Of a stretch of 64,000 bases of DNA, positions 52,801 through 64,000 are shown one piece after another (the stretch's first letter is position 1; each line of letters begins with the position of its first letter). Location of the stretch: assembly GCA_020086605.1 (NCBI GenBank), contig JACBWW010000007.1, forward strand, positions 26,439,988-26,503,987, given 5' to 3'. A program made the translations under genes and the position numbers. The notes under the pieces were generated by a model, which saw only the letters and a list, made by a program, of their open reading frames with translations, did no database searches and was not told the origin of the DNA. The stretch comes from Lanius collurio. Lineage: Eukaryota; Chordata; Aves; Passeriformes; Laniidae.

Positions 52801-54629
52801 CCGACAGGGAATGAAAGAACTGTCAGCGGTTTAAACATTCAAATAAACATCTTTTACAATTTCGGTCACAAGGAATTTTCTGTGACTGGAAAGAGTAAAC
52901 AGTGGCTCTCACAGAAGATTATTTCTAAGTTTGTGAGCTGAGGCTCATGAGACATTTAAAATACAGAGATTTTTCCTTTTTTACTCTTCTTGTGAGCCCA
53001 GGGGGAATTATATAATGAAAAACCTTTAAGTGCAAAGGTGAAACACATGCATTCAAAACTTCCAGAAAGCATGGACAAGGTGACTCATATGGAAGTGGAC
53101 AGTGGCTTTAAATGTCTCCAGCTTTACTGTAACTAGGCAAGTAATTTTTAATTTTGAAGAACAACAATTGAAGATTTTAAGAAAACTTCCAGCAAAGGTC
53201 CATGACTATAACTGCCAGAGGTTTGAGGCAAAATCCAGCCCTTCACCTCTGTTACACCTCTGCCTCAGAAGGGGAGAGTAATGCAGGCTCTTGTTAAAAG
53301 ATCCTTTGGGGTGGATCAGAGTGAAATGATGCTGAATGATCAGTGTTTGTAAAAATATATATGTGGAGTTTATTTTAGAACAATTTGGTTGCAACAGAAG
53401 TTTCACGACGGAGCCACTCACAACCTCCATTTCTTTGGGACTGGACTGTTTTTGGAAGCCGACCTCAAGTGGGAAGGCAGCTTCAGAGAAAATTGTCCCA
53501 GATTAAGGAAAGGAAAGAATATGGGACAATCCATAAGAAAACAATATTATCTTGATCCTAATTGTTCCAAACATGCCATCAGTCTGCCTTACCCATTACA
53601 CAAAAATCATCCAACATCTTTCATGAGTGTTTTGTGGACAGTTTGTCACAGCAGTGACCATGGGGTTTCCCAGAAGTGTTCAGACAGTTTGGAAGCCAGC
53701 TGAGTTTCCAACATCCAGTCATATCTAACTGAACAAGATCTCCTTCAGCAGATCCCTGATTTTGCAGAGGTACCAATATTTTTGCCAAAAGCTATGATGT
53801 TGATTGACAAAATGAAAAACTAAAAAGAAAAAAAAGGTGGGGGGAAATAAAAGGGATTAGGTGAAGCAGCAAAAATTCACTGTGTCATAAAGTCTGCAGA
53901 ATCAGTGTGGTCAATTCATCAAAGACAGGAAGTATTCAAATAATTATATAGCTGTAAGCTTCTTACTAAGATTATAAAGAGCATTTCTAGAAAACAGCAG
54001 TGCAGTCTGTATCAGATAAAGATCCACAGAAGATTCTGGCCGAGAGAAAAAATTGGCACACTTAATTGTTTTAGCTTCAGAAGTACTGAAAAGTTTACAG
54101 CATTGCAAAGAAACTATAGCTGCAGATGAATTAATTGATTTTTTGTTCAAAAACACTGACAGAAAGACAAGGAAAGATGACATTTGTAGGGATAAAATCA
54201 ACTGTGAGTTCCTAGCTGCTGACTGAAAGAGCGCTTTGTCAGGGTGACTGACTGCGTGTGCCTCTGTTATTAAAGAAGCACCAGGGGAAAAAAATTAACA
54301 AAATAAATGATACAGAGAAGCAAACTGTCATCATGCATTTTTCTATCTGAAATAGTTAGAGCAATGAAGAAGATCTATCTGACTTTAACTGCACCAAAAT
54401 TCATCTTTTAACAGGAGAGTATGGTGGAGTTTCAATATTGCACTACACCTTAGACTTCGAGCAGCTCAGCAATCTTGGATGTTCCAAGCCAGACATCCCT
54501 TAGACATCTTTAGTTCATAAAAATGGAACACAAAACTGATCTTAATTTTCAGTAATTAAATAGGTCATTAACTAGATAAAAGAAATTCATCATGGAGAAT
54601 AATAGACTATTCTGTCTGTGGGCCATTGT
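43831..54629. other. Long unique non-coding stretch with minor low-complexity parts
   Basis: No gene recognised across about 10.8 kb. Noted parts: a degenerate ACATA/TATAC-rich run at 44700-44815, (CCA)6 at 46423-46440, a stretch at 47390-47640 that resembles conserved non-coding DNA by eye, and a T/A-rich run with CATACTACAA repeated three times at 48500-48537. None of the short open frames has a domain or convincing splice sites. Confidence 0.55.
46423..46440. repeat. (CCA)6 trinucleotide repeat
   Basis: Six uninterrupted CCA units. It is short, and on the minus strand it reads as valine codons within a chance frame. Confidence 0.95.
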
Positions 54630-54925
54630 CAACAGGATGGGGCCAGATTCTTCAGTGCTGCCAACAGCAGGACAAGGGGCAACAATCACAAATTGAAGTT
54701 CCATCTAAATGTGAGGAAAAACTTCTTTACTGTGAGGGTAACAGAGCGCTGGAAGAGGCTGCCCAGAGATGCTGTGAAATCTCCTCTGGAGGTACTCAAA
54801 ACTCACCTGGATGTGATCCTGTCCAACCTGCTCCAGGTGAACCTGCTTTAGCAGGAGACCTGGGCTAGACGATCTCAAGAAGTCCCTTCCAATCCCAATT
54901 ATTCTGTAATTTCTGTCATTCTCTG
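54630..54925 (+). mobile_element. CR1 3'-end fragment, plus strand, with tail
   Basis: Matches the CR1 3' UTR in order: AGGATGGGGCCAGATTCTTC, AAGTTCCATCTAAATGTGAG, GAAAAACTTCTTTACTGTGA, the GCTGCCCAGAGATGCTGTGA block, and GACGATCTCAAGAAGTCCCT, ending in ATTCTGTAATTTCTGTCATT, which are decayed copies of the 8-bp terminal repeats that mark the CR1 3' end. Two short open frames over it are by-products. Confidence 0.93.
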
Positions 54926-57111
54926 GATAACTTGGGAAAAATTTGAGCTCTGCTCTGCTTTTGAGGCTCCCATGCCTTTGTCTAAAAACCATATTCTGGA
55001 AACTGCTTTCATTGTCCTTATTTTGTTCAGGGTCTCTTGGATCGAAACATGATTGTTATAGGTAACTCTGATACAACATACAAACCCAGCAGATAATGCA
55101 ACATCAGAATGGCAGAGAAGCAGAAGTGCTCTAGTATTCAACTTTTTTTTTTTTAGGATGAACAATATAGGATCCCAGAGAAGCTTTAGCAAAATGATGA
55201 ATTAACTGACATAAAATAAGCTGCTTAAGATGTTTGGCCGTGACATGGCAAAAGAAGACACTTTTTAAATGTCCTGTATTGAAGCATGAAACATGCTCTG
55301 AAAAAAGAGAAAGAAAATTGAAGGGAAAGTATCACCTAATAATATAAGAAAAGAATGCACAAAGACAGAAGTAAATGAAATGAACCAGTGAAAAGGACAC
55401 ACACCAGAAGGAGGGCTAGCAAGATAGCAAGTCAAACACAGAGGTTTTTTTTTTTTAACGTAGAGTTAGGATGAAGATTTTGCAGCACATTCTCATTTAA
55501 TGTATGACACAAGAGAAAAGATGACACAGATTAAAAGTCCCCCTTTGGAAGGGAGAAAAGAAATAGCAATTTTAGGCAAACATCGAAGGGTGTAATAGCT
55601 CTGTTTATATTGAATGAAAAATGTTCTGCAAAGGAGTCCATTTACATAATGTGGAGGCAGTTAGTATGATTTATAGCCCTGCCTTAAAGGCAGTGGAGTG
55701 AAAAAAATGTTGTTAAAACTCCTGCATTTTCTTGGAGAAATAATTGGTGCTGAAGAAGAAACTTGTAAGAACATCATGAGTTTAGAGACTGGGAAGAAGG
55801 TGCAGACGTGTTATTACACAGTTAGAAGGGGTGCTGCAATGACACCTTTTCCCTAGTACCATTATGGGGACAATCCATATTATGGGGAACAGGAGGAAAG
55901 CACCTTGCAGCCAGAGTCAGATCCCATGAGACCCTGGACAGACTTTCCCCTCAGTGCTCTAATGTGTGGTGCACGGATAAGGATATGCTCTCCATCTTAA
56001 GCAGTAAACTACAGCCATCTGCCCTGCTGCATCTCCCCAAGTTGCCTGCCTGCCTGTGCTCTAGCTCATGCATCATATTTTGCTTGATTACTTCCATACC
56101 AAAACCCATCTGGATGTAAAAAGTGTTTCTTCATTTCTTTCTGCTCCTGTTGCCAGCTGAACCTGCTTGTTGAGACTACCTCAGGTCTCAGATATCACTA
56201 CTCATAAGAGCACAAAGATGGATGTGGAAAACACGTGGCCCAGCAAAAGGACAGGCAGGACCTCTCTTGTGACAGCTGTCCCCCAGTTTTTGCAGCTTAA
56301 AACAGCTGCAGAACGACAGCCTCGTTCCCTGCAGAGATCCCAGTGGGGAAGAGAGCTAAATCAGTGAGTGGCACAAGGCCAGAGATTGTATCAGGCTCCA
56401 ACGGTAAAACAACTTTCTCATCGCATTTAAATTACACTCGGAGAGGAGAGGAGTGCAGATAACTCAGAAGAGCCTCCTTTACACTCGTGTGACAGGGCTG
56501 CCCAAAGTCCATGGCAGGAAAAGCCTGACACAGAGGGTCTGGCAGAGCTTTGAGAAAGAGTTCCCTGCGGGTGAATTCCCAGCTCTGGGGGCTGTGCTAT
56601 TCCCCGCCTGGGAGCTCAGAGGGTACACGTGGCATGAGCACTTGCTGCTGGGTGCCTTTAGGCTGAGCCTGGAGTTACATCGCAGCTTTGCTGCTGATTT
56701 CCAGGGCAGTTTTATTCCCAGGCTACCTCTAGCCTCATTTTGCTCTTGAAAAGGGACTGCTTTTCCCACAAAGATATTGCCCCAGCACTCTGTGCTTGCT
56801 CTCTGAATGGCTGATCCCTCAGCCATTCTCCTGTTCTACAGCTCCAGATGCAAGGGAATTAGCCCCCTACCACTGGCACAGGGATATTCCTGTGAGTTCT
56901 GCTTAGCATTTGAAATACTCTCCTTTCTGAGAAAAACTGCTCTGCTACTCACCTTCCAGCTGAGATGGAATTCATGGCATGCCTACTTTGTTTTGAATCA
57001 AAAGAGATGATCACTTTCGACTCGCCCATGGATTATATTTAGTACAGGATTTTAAAGGGAAGAATTTTTGCTTTGTTCTACTAGACACTGAGCACTCACA
57101 AATTTTGAGCA
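54926..57111. other. Unique non-coding DNA with a GC-richer part at 56430-56760
   Basis: The part at 56430-56760 is open on both strands (98 codons plus, 115 codons minus) because of higher GC. No family is recognised and splice sites are not convincing. It could be an exon, a regulatory element or an old repeat. Confidence 0.45.
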
Positions 57112-57215
57112 GCCTGGTGCAGTGGAAGTTGTCCCTGCCCATGGCAGAGGGGTTGAAACTCGATGATCTTTAAGGTCCCTTGCAACCCAAAACATTCTCT
57201 GATACTATGATTCAG
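57112..57215 (+). mobile_element. CR1 3'-tail fragment, plus strand
   Basis: AGCCTGGTGCAGTGGAAG, then TGTCCCTGCCCATGGCAGAG, GATGATCTTTAAGGTCCCTT, and the ending ATACTATGATTC are the last ~100 bases of a CR1 copy, including the terminal repeat. Confidence 0.9.
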
Positions 57216-58724
57216 TCACCTAAATGTGCAATCACAATCCTCCGCACAACAAGGAAACCATCTTGATCATGTTCTGGTGACAGTCACTGAGAAATTAGTA
57301 AAAGTTGGAGCTAAGCATTCTTCTTTTCAGATTCAGTGTTCTATTTACATCTTTGAAAATGTGGAGATTGAGTTTCCTCAACTGAGTGCAAAATAATTTC
57401 TGCCAAACAAGTACTTATGGAACAAACTTGTTCATGTATTTTTGAGAGGTGTAAAAAAAAAATGAGAACATTCTTGTGAAAATTGCCATAGACAGCGTTT
57501 TACTGTTTACCTTTGAAAAAAGCAAAACAAAACATTAAGCTAAACATTCTACCTCTCATAGTGTCAAAAGTTTCTGCTAGCCACAGGTTAGCAGGTTGAT
57601 AGTGCATGTAAAATCAATACCAGATAACTTTATTGTCAGCTAATCTCAATTCACATATTCCTAAGGATAAGTGTACTATAGAGTCTGCTGGGATTTTTAT
57701 CCTGTTTCATTAATGAAAAAGGAAAGATTCTTTCCAAGATTACCCAGGCTGTTCACTTTATAGATTGTCCTTTAAAAAACACTGTTCTGTAATATTGAGA
57801 AAACAGGAATCTGATACAAATCTGGTACAGAAGGTAGTCGGGTAATTCATAATTTGAGCTCTATTCATCAGTGTATTAGCTTTATAAAGGTAGAAGAATA
57901 TTTACCCTCTCGCATGCAATCTAGCTCCTTATCTCTGTCTGGTACTGTAGTCAGGGCATTTGTCTTTTGAGCACTATTTAAACAATCTAAACTCATTAGG
58001 GACCACAATACCATTACTTATAGGGAGCAACATCTTACATAATGAGCAGTCTCACCAGTCTCACCTATGGAATAAGATACTGGCCAAAATCAGTACAGAT
58101 TGTACAGCAAGGTCCTGAGTATGTGGTAGCCATAGAAGAAAGAGCAGTAAAATGTCATGGTATTATTATGCCAGCAGGAAAGGTCTTATTGTTCCCAGTC
58201 CAATTCTCTTTATTACTGAATATGTTCCCATTACACACTTGCTGTGGGATTTTCAGGCTGTTTTAGAGTATTTATGACTCAGTTCTGAATCTTCATAAAC
58301 ATGGATCATTGTCAGCATGAGCTCAAGTGAATTCAGCATTTCCAAGGAGAAATAAATAGCTATTAAGAAGCACACCGCATTTCACACATCAATTCAAATA
58401 CTGTCTTACATCAGTCAGATCTATGCACTTTAAAGCCTGCCCTGAGAGACTATGGTTGCACTTGTAAATAGGAGCAGAAGCAGTCAACAAGCTGAAAAGG
58501 AGTCCCTGAAACAGAGGGGATGTCATTGGACACAAAGCTTGGCAGACACTCATAATGGAGTATGACAACATGAAAGCCTTGACTGAATGAAGATCATGTT
58601 CATGGTTGTTCATTTGTGGTTTTTTTTAAGGAGAATAATCTTTGCTTCCAGAGTGGTTAAGAGTCTTATTTATTACTTCATTCTGTTCACTGTACAACAG
58701 CACTTCACTACTGTTTCTTTCTTT
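57216..58724. other. Unique AT-rich non-coding DNA
   Basis: Nothing recognised beyond short chance open frames. Confidence 0.55.
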
Positions 58725-59075
58725 GAATCACAGAACCACCGGATCAGTCATGTTGGGAAAGACCTCTGAAATCATTGAATCCAACCCACGACCTAACACC
58801 TGCCAACCAGACCAGGCACTGAATGTCACATCCAGTCTTTCCTTAAACAGCCCCAGGACTGTGACTCCACCACTTCCCTGGGCAGCCCGTTCCAAGATTT
58901 AATCACCCTTTCTTGAAAAAATTCCTCCTAATGTCCCACCTAAACTTCCCCTGGCACAGTTTATGTCCTCTTGTCCTCTTGCTGGTTGCTTGGGAGAAGA
59001 GGCTGATCCCCATCTGGCCACAACCTTCTTTCAGGCAGTTGTGGAGAGGGATAAGGTCAGTTCCTCAGACAATAG
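58725..59075 (-). mobile_element. CR1 3'-end fragment, minus strand
   Basis: The plus strand begins with GAATCACAGAACCACCGGAT (reversed tail), then AAAGACCTCTGAAATCATTG, AACAGCCCCAGGACTGTGAC, CCACTTCCCTGGGCAGCCC and TCTTGTCCTCTTGCTGGTTG, all reverse complements of the CR1 3' region in the right order. It is the longest minus-strand copy in the window. Confidence 0.94.
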
Positions 59076-60089
59076 ACTTTGGTACTCTGAGAGAGCATTT
59101 CTGCCAAAGGAAACATGCCAAGGCTTGGCAATTGCCTTGTAGGAAATGGGGTTCATTTCAGCTGTGTCTCAGTTCATCCTCGCTGTCTGCTTCTCTCTTC
59201 AATGAAAGAAAAATGAGTTGCTACATACTTGAGAGAGCTTTGCTCCAACAGCCATGAATTCACTGGATGATTACATGAACAAGGTGTTGCTTATGTGTCT
59301 GAGGTCAGTGTTCCTGTAAATTGTTAGTAAATAACAGCAATCCCATAACTAAGCATTTCTCTTCCTTTGGTAAGAATTGCATTTGTAAGAGAATGTACTT
59401 AATTTTCAGGACATAAACCATTAAAAACCAGATGTTTACATCTTTACATTTGCCTTAGGCTGTGATGCCTAGACCTATAAGGAAGACAAAAACCAAAACC
59501 AAAACCATTGTAAAGGAATATATAATATATCCTGCATCTATCCCCATGCTGCACGGGTGGGGCTCATAGCATTAATCTAAAAATCTGGAATATTTTCTGC
59601 TATCTCTAATAAATTATGAACTTGGGAAAGATGAGGAGAGGAGTAGTTTTCTGAATTGTGGTATCTATTACAGAAAAGGTGGTCTTACTTCATCCCTGAC
59701 AGGAATCTGCAGGGAGTTTGCCAGCCAATTCCTCTTGATTAGGGCCATTTGGGTCAGCTCCAGTGAAAATGTTAATTATTCTATTGAACCAAATACAGGA
59801 AGGATAAGATGGATTGATTGGTGGGAGTAATGACTGCTGCATTTGCAGAAGGTGCAGAGCCAACACAGAGCCAAAGGCATTAACAAAGAGTGCAAGGCTC
59901 AAGAGTGGGAAGGAGATGAGAAGCCAGGGTGAGAAACGTAAGGAGGGCCAGCTGTGGCAGGAGCTCTGCATGGGCTTCGTGCCCTCATTCTGGCAGTGAA
60001 GTGGGAGTCCTGCCCCACTAGAATATGCTTACCTTGCCCATCTTCCCACTTGTTCCCTCCTTCAGTGTGCAGTGCATGAACAGTACAAA
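59076..60089. other. Unique non-coding DNA
   Basis: No gene or repeat recognised. A short ACCAAA-type run is at 59489-59507. Confidence 0.5.
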
Positions 60090-60510
60090 ATACAGAGCCG
60101 GCAGTGTGCCCTGGTGGCCAAGGCAGCCAATGAAACCCTGGTGTGCATAAGGAAGAGCACTGCCAGCAGGTCAGGGAGGTGATCCTGTCCCGCTGTGTAG
60201 CCCTGGTGAGACCACATCTGGAGTGCTGTGTCCAGTTCTGGGCTCCTCAGAATTAGAGAGACATGGAGATCCTGGAGTGGGTTCAGTGGAGGCCAACAAA
60301 GATGATTAAGGGATTGGAGAATCTCTCTTAGGAGGAAAGGCTGGGGAAACTGGGCCTGTTCAGCCTCAAGGAGAGATGAATAAAAGGGGACCTCATCAAT
60401 GTTTATCAGTAATGGAAGGAATGGTATCAGAGGATGGAGCCAAGCTCTTCTCAGTGATGCTGAGCAATAGGACAAGACAACAAAAAGTAAGAATTTTTGA
60501 ACTCCACTCA
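60090..60510 (+). mobile_element. CR1 LINE 3' fragment, plus strand, tail missing
   Basis: The segment runs in CR1 order: GCAGTGTGCCCTGGTGGCCA, CCCTGGTGAGACCACATCTG, GTGCTGTGTCCAGTTCTGGG, AGGAAAGGCTGGGGAAACTG, CAGCCTCAAGGAGAGATGAA and AGGGGACCTCATCAATGTTT. It starts in the last coding part and stops before the end of the 3' UTR, so it lacks the terminal 8-bp repeats. It covers a part of CR1 that continues past where the 13207-13835 copy stops. The 149-residue minus-strand frame here is an antisense shadow. Confidence 0.93.
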
Positions 60511-63500
60511 TAAGTTGGTAGGTGATTTCTCAGAGTGGAAAACTTTTGCTCATAGCTTTTTTATTGTGGCTTAGTTAATCCTCATGAAACAGTGAATGAG
60601 CACTCTTAATAACCATTCTGAGTGAAAGAGCAGCTTGGGCAGTGAGGTGAAGTGCCTCCACCCGCTGTGTTACACCAGACAAAAAGAGCACTTCAAATTG
60701 CCTTTACACACCCGGAGTTTACTGTCAAAAAAGGTATTTTCATTTATCAGCTCCCTCACAGAGTTTCCATAATAACATTTTCTAGCTGTTCTGGTTCTCT
60801 GGTCTCAAATTAGAGCTATTCAGATGGGAAATGTAGGGTGCTTTCCCATGTATGAATACTTTTTAGTCTTCAGCTTAGGTAAATTTTTTTTATGTCAGGA
60901 AAATGGCTGTGGTTAGACACTGGCCAAGTGTTCCCAGTGCAGCCTATTGGCATTAATGGAAAACCTCCCATTCAACTACCAAGGTTTGGAAAAGAACCAC
61001 AAAATCTGTACTGAGTTTTCAGATGTTGCTGAAAGTTTACAGCTGAGTTGTCCTCAAAATTGTTTTAGGTACAGTTGTGGACATGGTTTCATTTTACCTT
61101 CATCATATTTAACATGTCTGAAATGGTCCATTTGCATTATACATTACAGAGAGCAGCCTCAACTGTTACTGCTGTTAAATGTCTTATCAGTACTACTGGG
61201 GTTTTTTTTCATCTAAGGGACAGAATGGTTTTTAGATTTGGATGGCAAAGCATTTAATTATTTCTACTGTTTCTTCCCAAGCATTTTAAATATTAGTATG
61301 ATATCTGTGTTCTGGCACACCTGAAAGAGCAGACTGGATTAGGCAGAAAAGTTTAATCTCACAGAAGGTGGGTGAAGGATAGTCTTGTTTTCAGTCATTG
61401 CTAAAGCTCCCTGAAAGGATTTTCGGTGTGACAGCATAACTGGTGTGTTACAGATAATTGTTGATAGTTCAGAGTCCTCTAATGACTTTCTTCTGTGTGT
61501 CCAATACCCCACCAGCATAGCTGTTTTTCTAAGGCTAGCTAATCTCCTTTACTTTTACTGACAATATCTTTGCAAAATAAATGCCTCCTGAAAATCTTTT
61601 CTTTCCTGACATATTTGTAAGGTAGAAGTTGAGGACCTTGATGTTCTTCATGTAATCCACGATGTGTTTATATTGCCTAAGGTTTAAAGATCTTTGCTGA
61701 ATAGAAGTGAATAATTCAATTTCAGCAGCAAAGTTACTGACAGCTGGAACAGTTCATTTGCCTTTTCTAGTGCTGCATGTCTCATCCAAATTAACAATAT
61801 AAGCACACTAGAAGAATGTGTAGTTTGTGGGGTGGATAAAAAGCACCTCAAAGTTAAAAAAAAAAGGTATGTGTCCAACATACATGGGTCCCAAGAAAGG
61901 GGATCAAAGCAAAGTGTCACAACTACAGCTCCAGTTGAATGGCTGCAGAGTCATTCCTTGGTAGAGAATCCTGAAAGGACTTGTCAGGTGCTTTGTCTTT
62001 TCCATATTCACATTTTCACTGAACTTCCAGGATGATACATTCACTTTATACTTGAATTCTCTTCTAACAGTGCAGTCTGACAGGTAATAGGATTAGTTCC
62101 ATGAAATGCAGAAAAAGCAATAGTTGTACTTGTTGTATTGTATCAGAAGCCTCTTATTTGGGAATTCTATGAATAGGACGTTTGCTGAAGCACAGTGACA
62201 TGCTGAGAAAATTATTCAAAAAGTCATTTGTTTTTCACACACTTGTCTGTCTGCCCAGAAAACCAGTAATTTGTTTATTCAGTTAAATAAGATGGGACAC
62301 TGACTTGCCAAGACACAGAAATGAGTGCTGAGAGCTGTCAATACATTCATGAATACAGATAATATTTTACACTGACTTTGATTTGGTTTTAGCTGAGGGT
62401 TTATGCATCTTCCTGAAAGATTTTTCCCTATGGTATTCATGGTGAGAACCATCAGGGCTGTAAACTTCAGGGATCTTCCAGCTCTCTTATTTCGTATGGA
62501 TAACATCCATCATAGGAAGAACAGCTGTATTTTATTGGAATGACATAACTGAATTGAGGTCCTACTAAATCATATCCATTGGCACATTCTCTACAAACCT
62601 TCATCAAGTCTGGTTTCTGAGTGAAGTTTAGGAACATGTTTACAAATGTATTCTCCATAGATGGAGTGGGAATTGCACACTGTCCCTTTCTTTACAAAGG
62701 ATACAGAGCTTTTTTCTCCTGGTCCAGGGCTGACTTTTCCAGTGCACTCACAGTTCTGCATCTCAATTTTGTCTCTCTCGGCAGTTGCAATAAATTCAGA
62801 ATTGAATTTGCTGAATGCTGTTATGCGTCTTTTGTGTGTGTGTGTGTGTAAATCAAGACAACAAATCATAGAGTTCAGGGAAGTTATGCCATTAGAAAAG
62901 CAGTGTGATATCAGAGTTGGCTGGCTGTCTCATTGCAAGCAAAGCTATGCTCCAAATCAGACTAAGCTTTACCAATTTCACACTTTCAGATTCCCTTCTG
63001 ATGCAGTATTTTTCTGGAGATAAAAGCCCAGTTATTTTAGCATCGCAATTCTATTTCAAAGCTTTTTATCTCTCTGTCTTTGTTGTAGCTAATCTAATTG
63101 CTTGTTGCAAATGTTTGATTTCCCCCTTTTTTCCTTCATTAGTTTATCCTTCGTTAGATGCTCAGAGAATACCACAAGACCATTCTGAATACCTGTCTAC
63201 CTGTATATTTTCAGAAGTTGTTTATGCGAAGCACTCTCCTATTTTGTAACCTTTTTTAAACCCTAAGTTTATGAAAGCTTTCATGGAGTCCAAGCACATG
63301 TGTATTGTCTGAGTATCCTTATTTACAGCCTCGCTGACTTCTAACTTAAATAGTAGTAGGTCTGAGAGCTATGACTTCCTTCTATGAATGTTGTGTTGAC
63401 CTTCCCCTACTCTTCGTATTTCTTCACATAGCTACTGATTTTATTTTTTAATATGCTGTCTTCTTCAGCCACCAGAAGCCTGGTGTCTGCCCTAGAGCAC

Positions 63501-63876
63501 CCTAGCGCTCTCTCCACACTTTATGGACATCCATGTAACATCTGCACCACCCTTCCCTCTGCTACCATTTGTCAGAGCAAAGCCACTACTTGGCACAAAA
63601 CCCAGCATTGCCAAATTCATAGGAGGTGTTCAAAGAAACAGAACTACACTGGCAGATGGCTTTGTTTTCCAGAAAACCCAGTTCTTCCCTTGCTTCTCAG
63701 ACATGCTAACCTGTGCTCTCATATCAAAAGTACAGCTGGAGTTAAGCAATAAGGATTGAGTCAGATATTCTGTTGATATGCAAAGCCACTAAAACAAATC
63801 CTGTGAATGGGTGTTGGGGACAGCCCATGAAACTAAATCAGAGCTAAATTAAACTGAGACAAGAGCAGAATCTCTG
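60511..63876. other. Unique AT-rich non-coding DNA
   Basis: No gene recognised. A short (TG)n run lies at 62833-62849. Overlapping open frames at 62591-63249 have no family signature. Confidence 0.55.
62833..62849. repeat. (TG)8 dinucleotide repeat
   Basis: Eight TG units followed by TAAATC. It is too short to be highly variable. Confidence 0.9.
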
Positions 63877-63909
63877 CTCAACCTCTGCCTCTTCCTCTCC
63901 CTGCTGTAG

Positions 63910-63975
63910 GAAGATTCTCCAAATCTGTCGCTTGCTGGCTTCTCGCTCCTGCTGCGGCCTGAGTGCAGCCGAGGG
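63910..63975 (+). other. Putative short exon with a strong acceptor
   Basis: A long pyrimidine tract (63877-63905) leads to CTGCTGTAG at 63901-63909, which is a textbook 3' splice site. The following sequence contains several CpG dinucleotides (63929-63972), unlike the CpG-poor surroundings. It is open in two frames, with one stop in the third. A possible donor GTGGGT begins at 63976, which would make a 66-base exon of 22 codons, but the exon may extend past the window edge at 64000. I do not recognise the encoded residues. A CpG-containing 5' exon or promoter-proximal region is an alternative. Confidence 0.3.
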
Positions 63976-64000
63976 GTGGGTGTTCTTTTCCTTTCATAAG

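Noticed and set aside
60062..60511. 149-codon minus-strand open frame
   Set aside because: Antisense to the CR1 fragment at 60090-60510.

Overview
The window looks like nuclear DNA from a bird, most likely a songbird (Passeriformes). The reasons are several CR1 LINE fragments with typical avian sequence and 3' tails, endogenous-retrovirus LTR relics of the kind common in songbird genomes, simple repeats, AT-rich single-copy sequence and no dense coding. There is no operon-like gene packing, so it is not a prokaryotic or viral genome. Two ambiguous bases (N) sit inside simple-repeat arrays, which fits a genome-assembly origin.

Layout. 1-735 is an ERV LTR. 736-13206 is mostly unique AT-rich DNA with a short tandem duplication, a possible MIR-like SINE relic, a hexamer array and an (ATCT)18 array. 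13207-14011 is a decayed CR1 whose 3' end runs into a long (TTCC)n/pyrimidine tract. 16720-17683 holds a 47-bp tandem duplication and an (ATCC)n array. 20406-20707 is LTR-like. 22151-22660 contains a minus-strand open frame with exon-like traits. 25715-29480 has a CR1 fragment and two LTR-like blocks in opposite orientation. 35105-35395 is a CR1 ORF2 fragment. 40141-40652 is a well-delimited solo LTR. CR1 fragments follow at 43608, 54630, 57112, 58725 and 60090. The last ~100 bases turn GC-richer and carry a strong-looking splice acceptor.

I could not identify any host protein-coding gene with confidence. Most long open frames are chance frames or antisense readings of CR1 and LTR sequence. 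The simplest reading is a large intron or an intergenic stretch. Two weak exon candidates (22334-22566 minus, 63910-63975 plus) are the only places where a host exon may be present. Several unique AT-rich stretches resemble conserved non-coding elements by eye, but that needs an alignment to decide.

I found no convincing new biological system here. Repeat-family names are given from recalled sequence resemblance, not from a database search.
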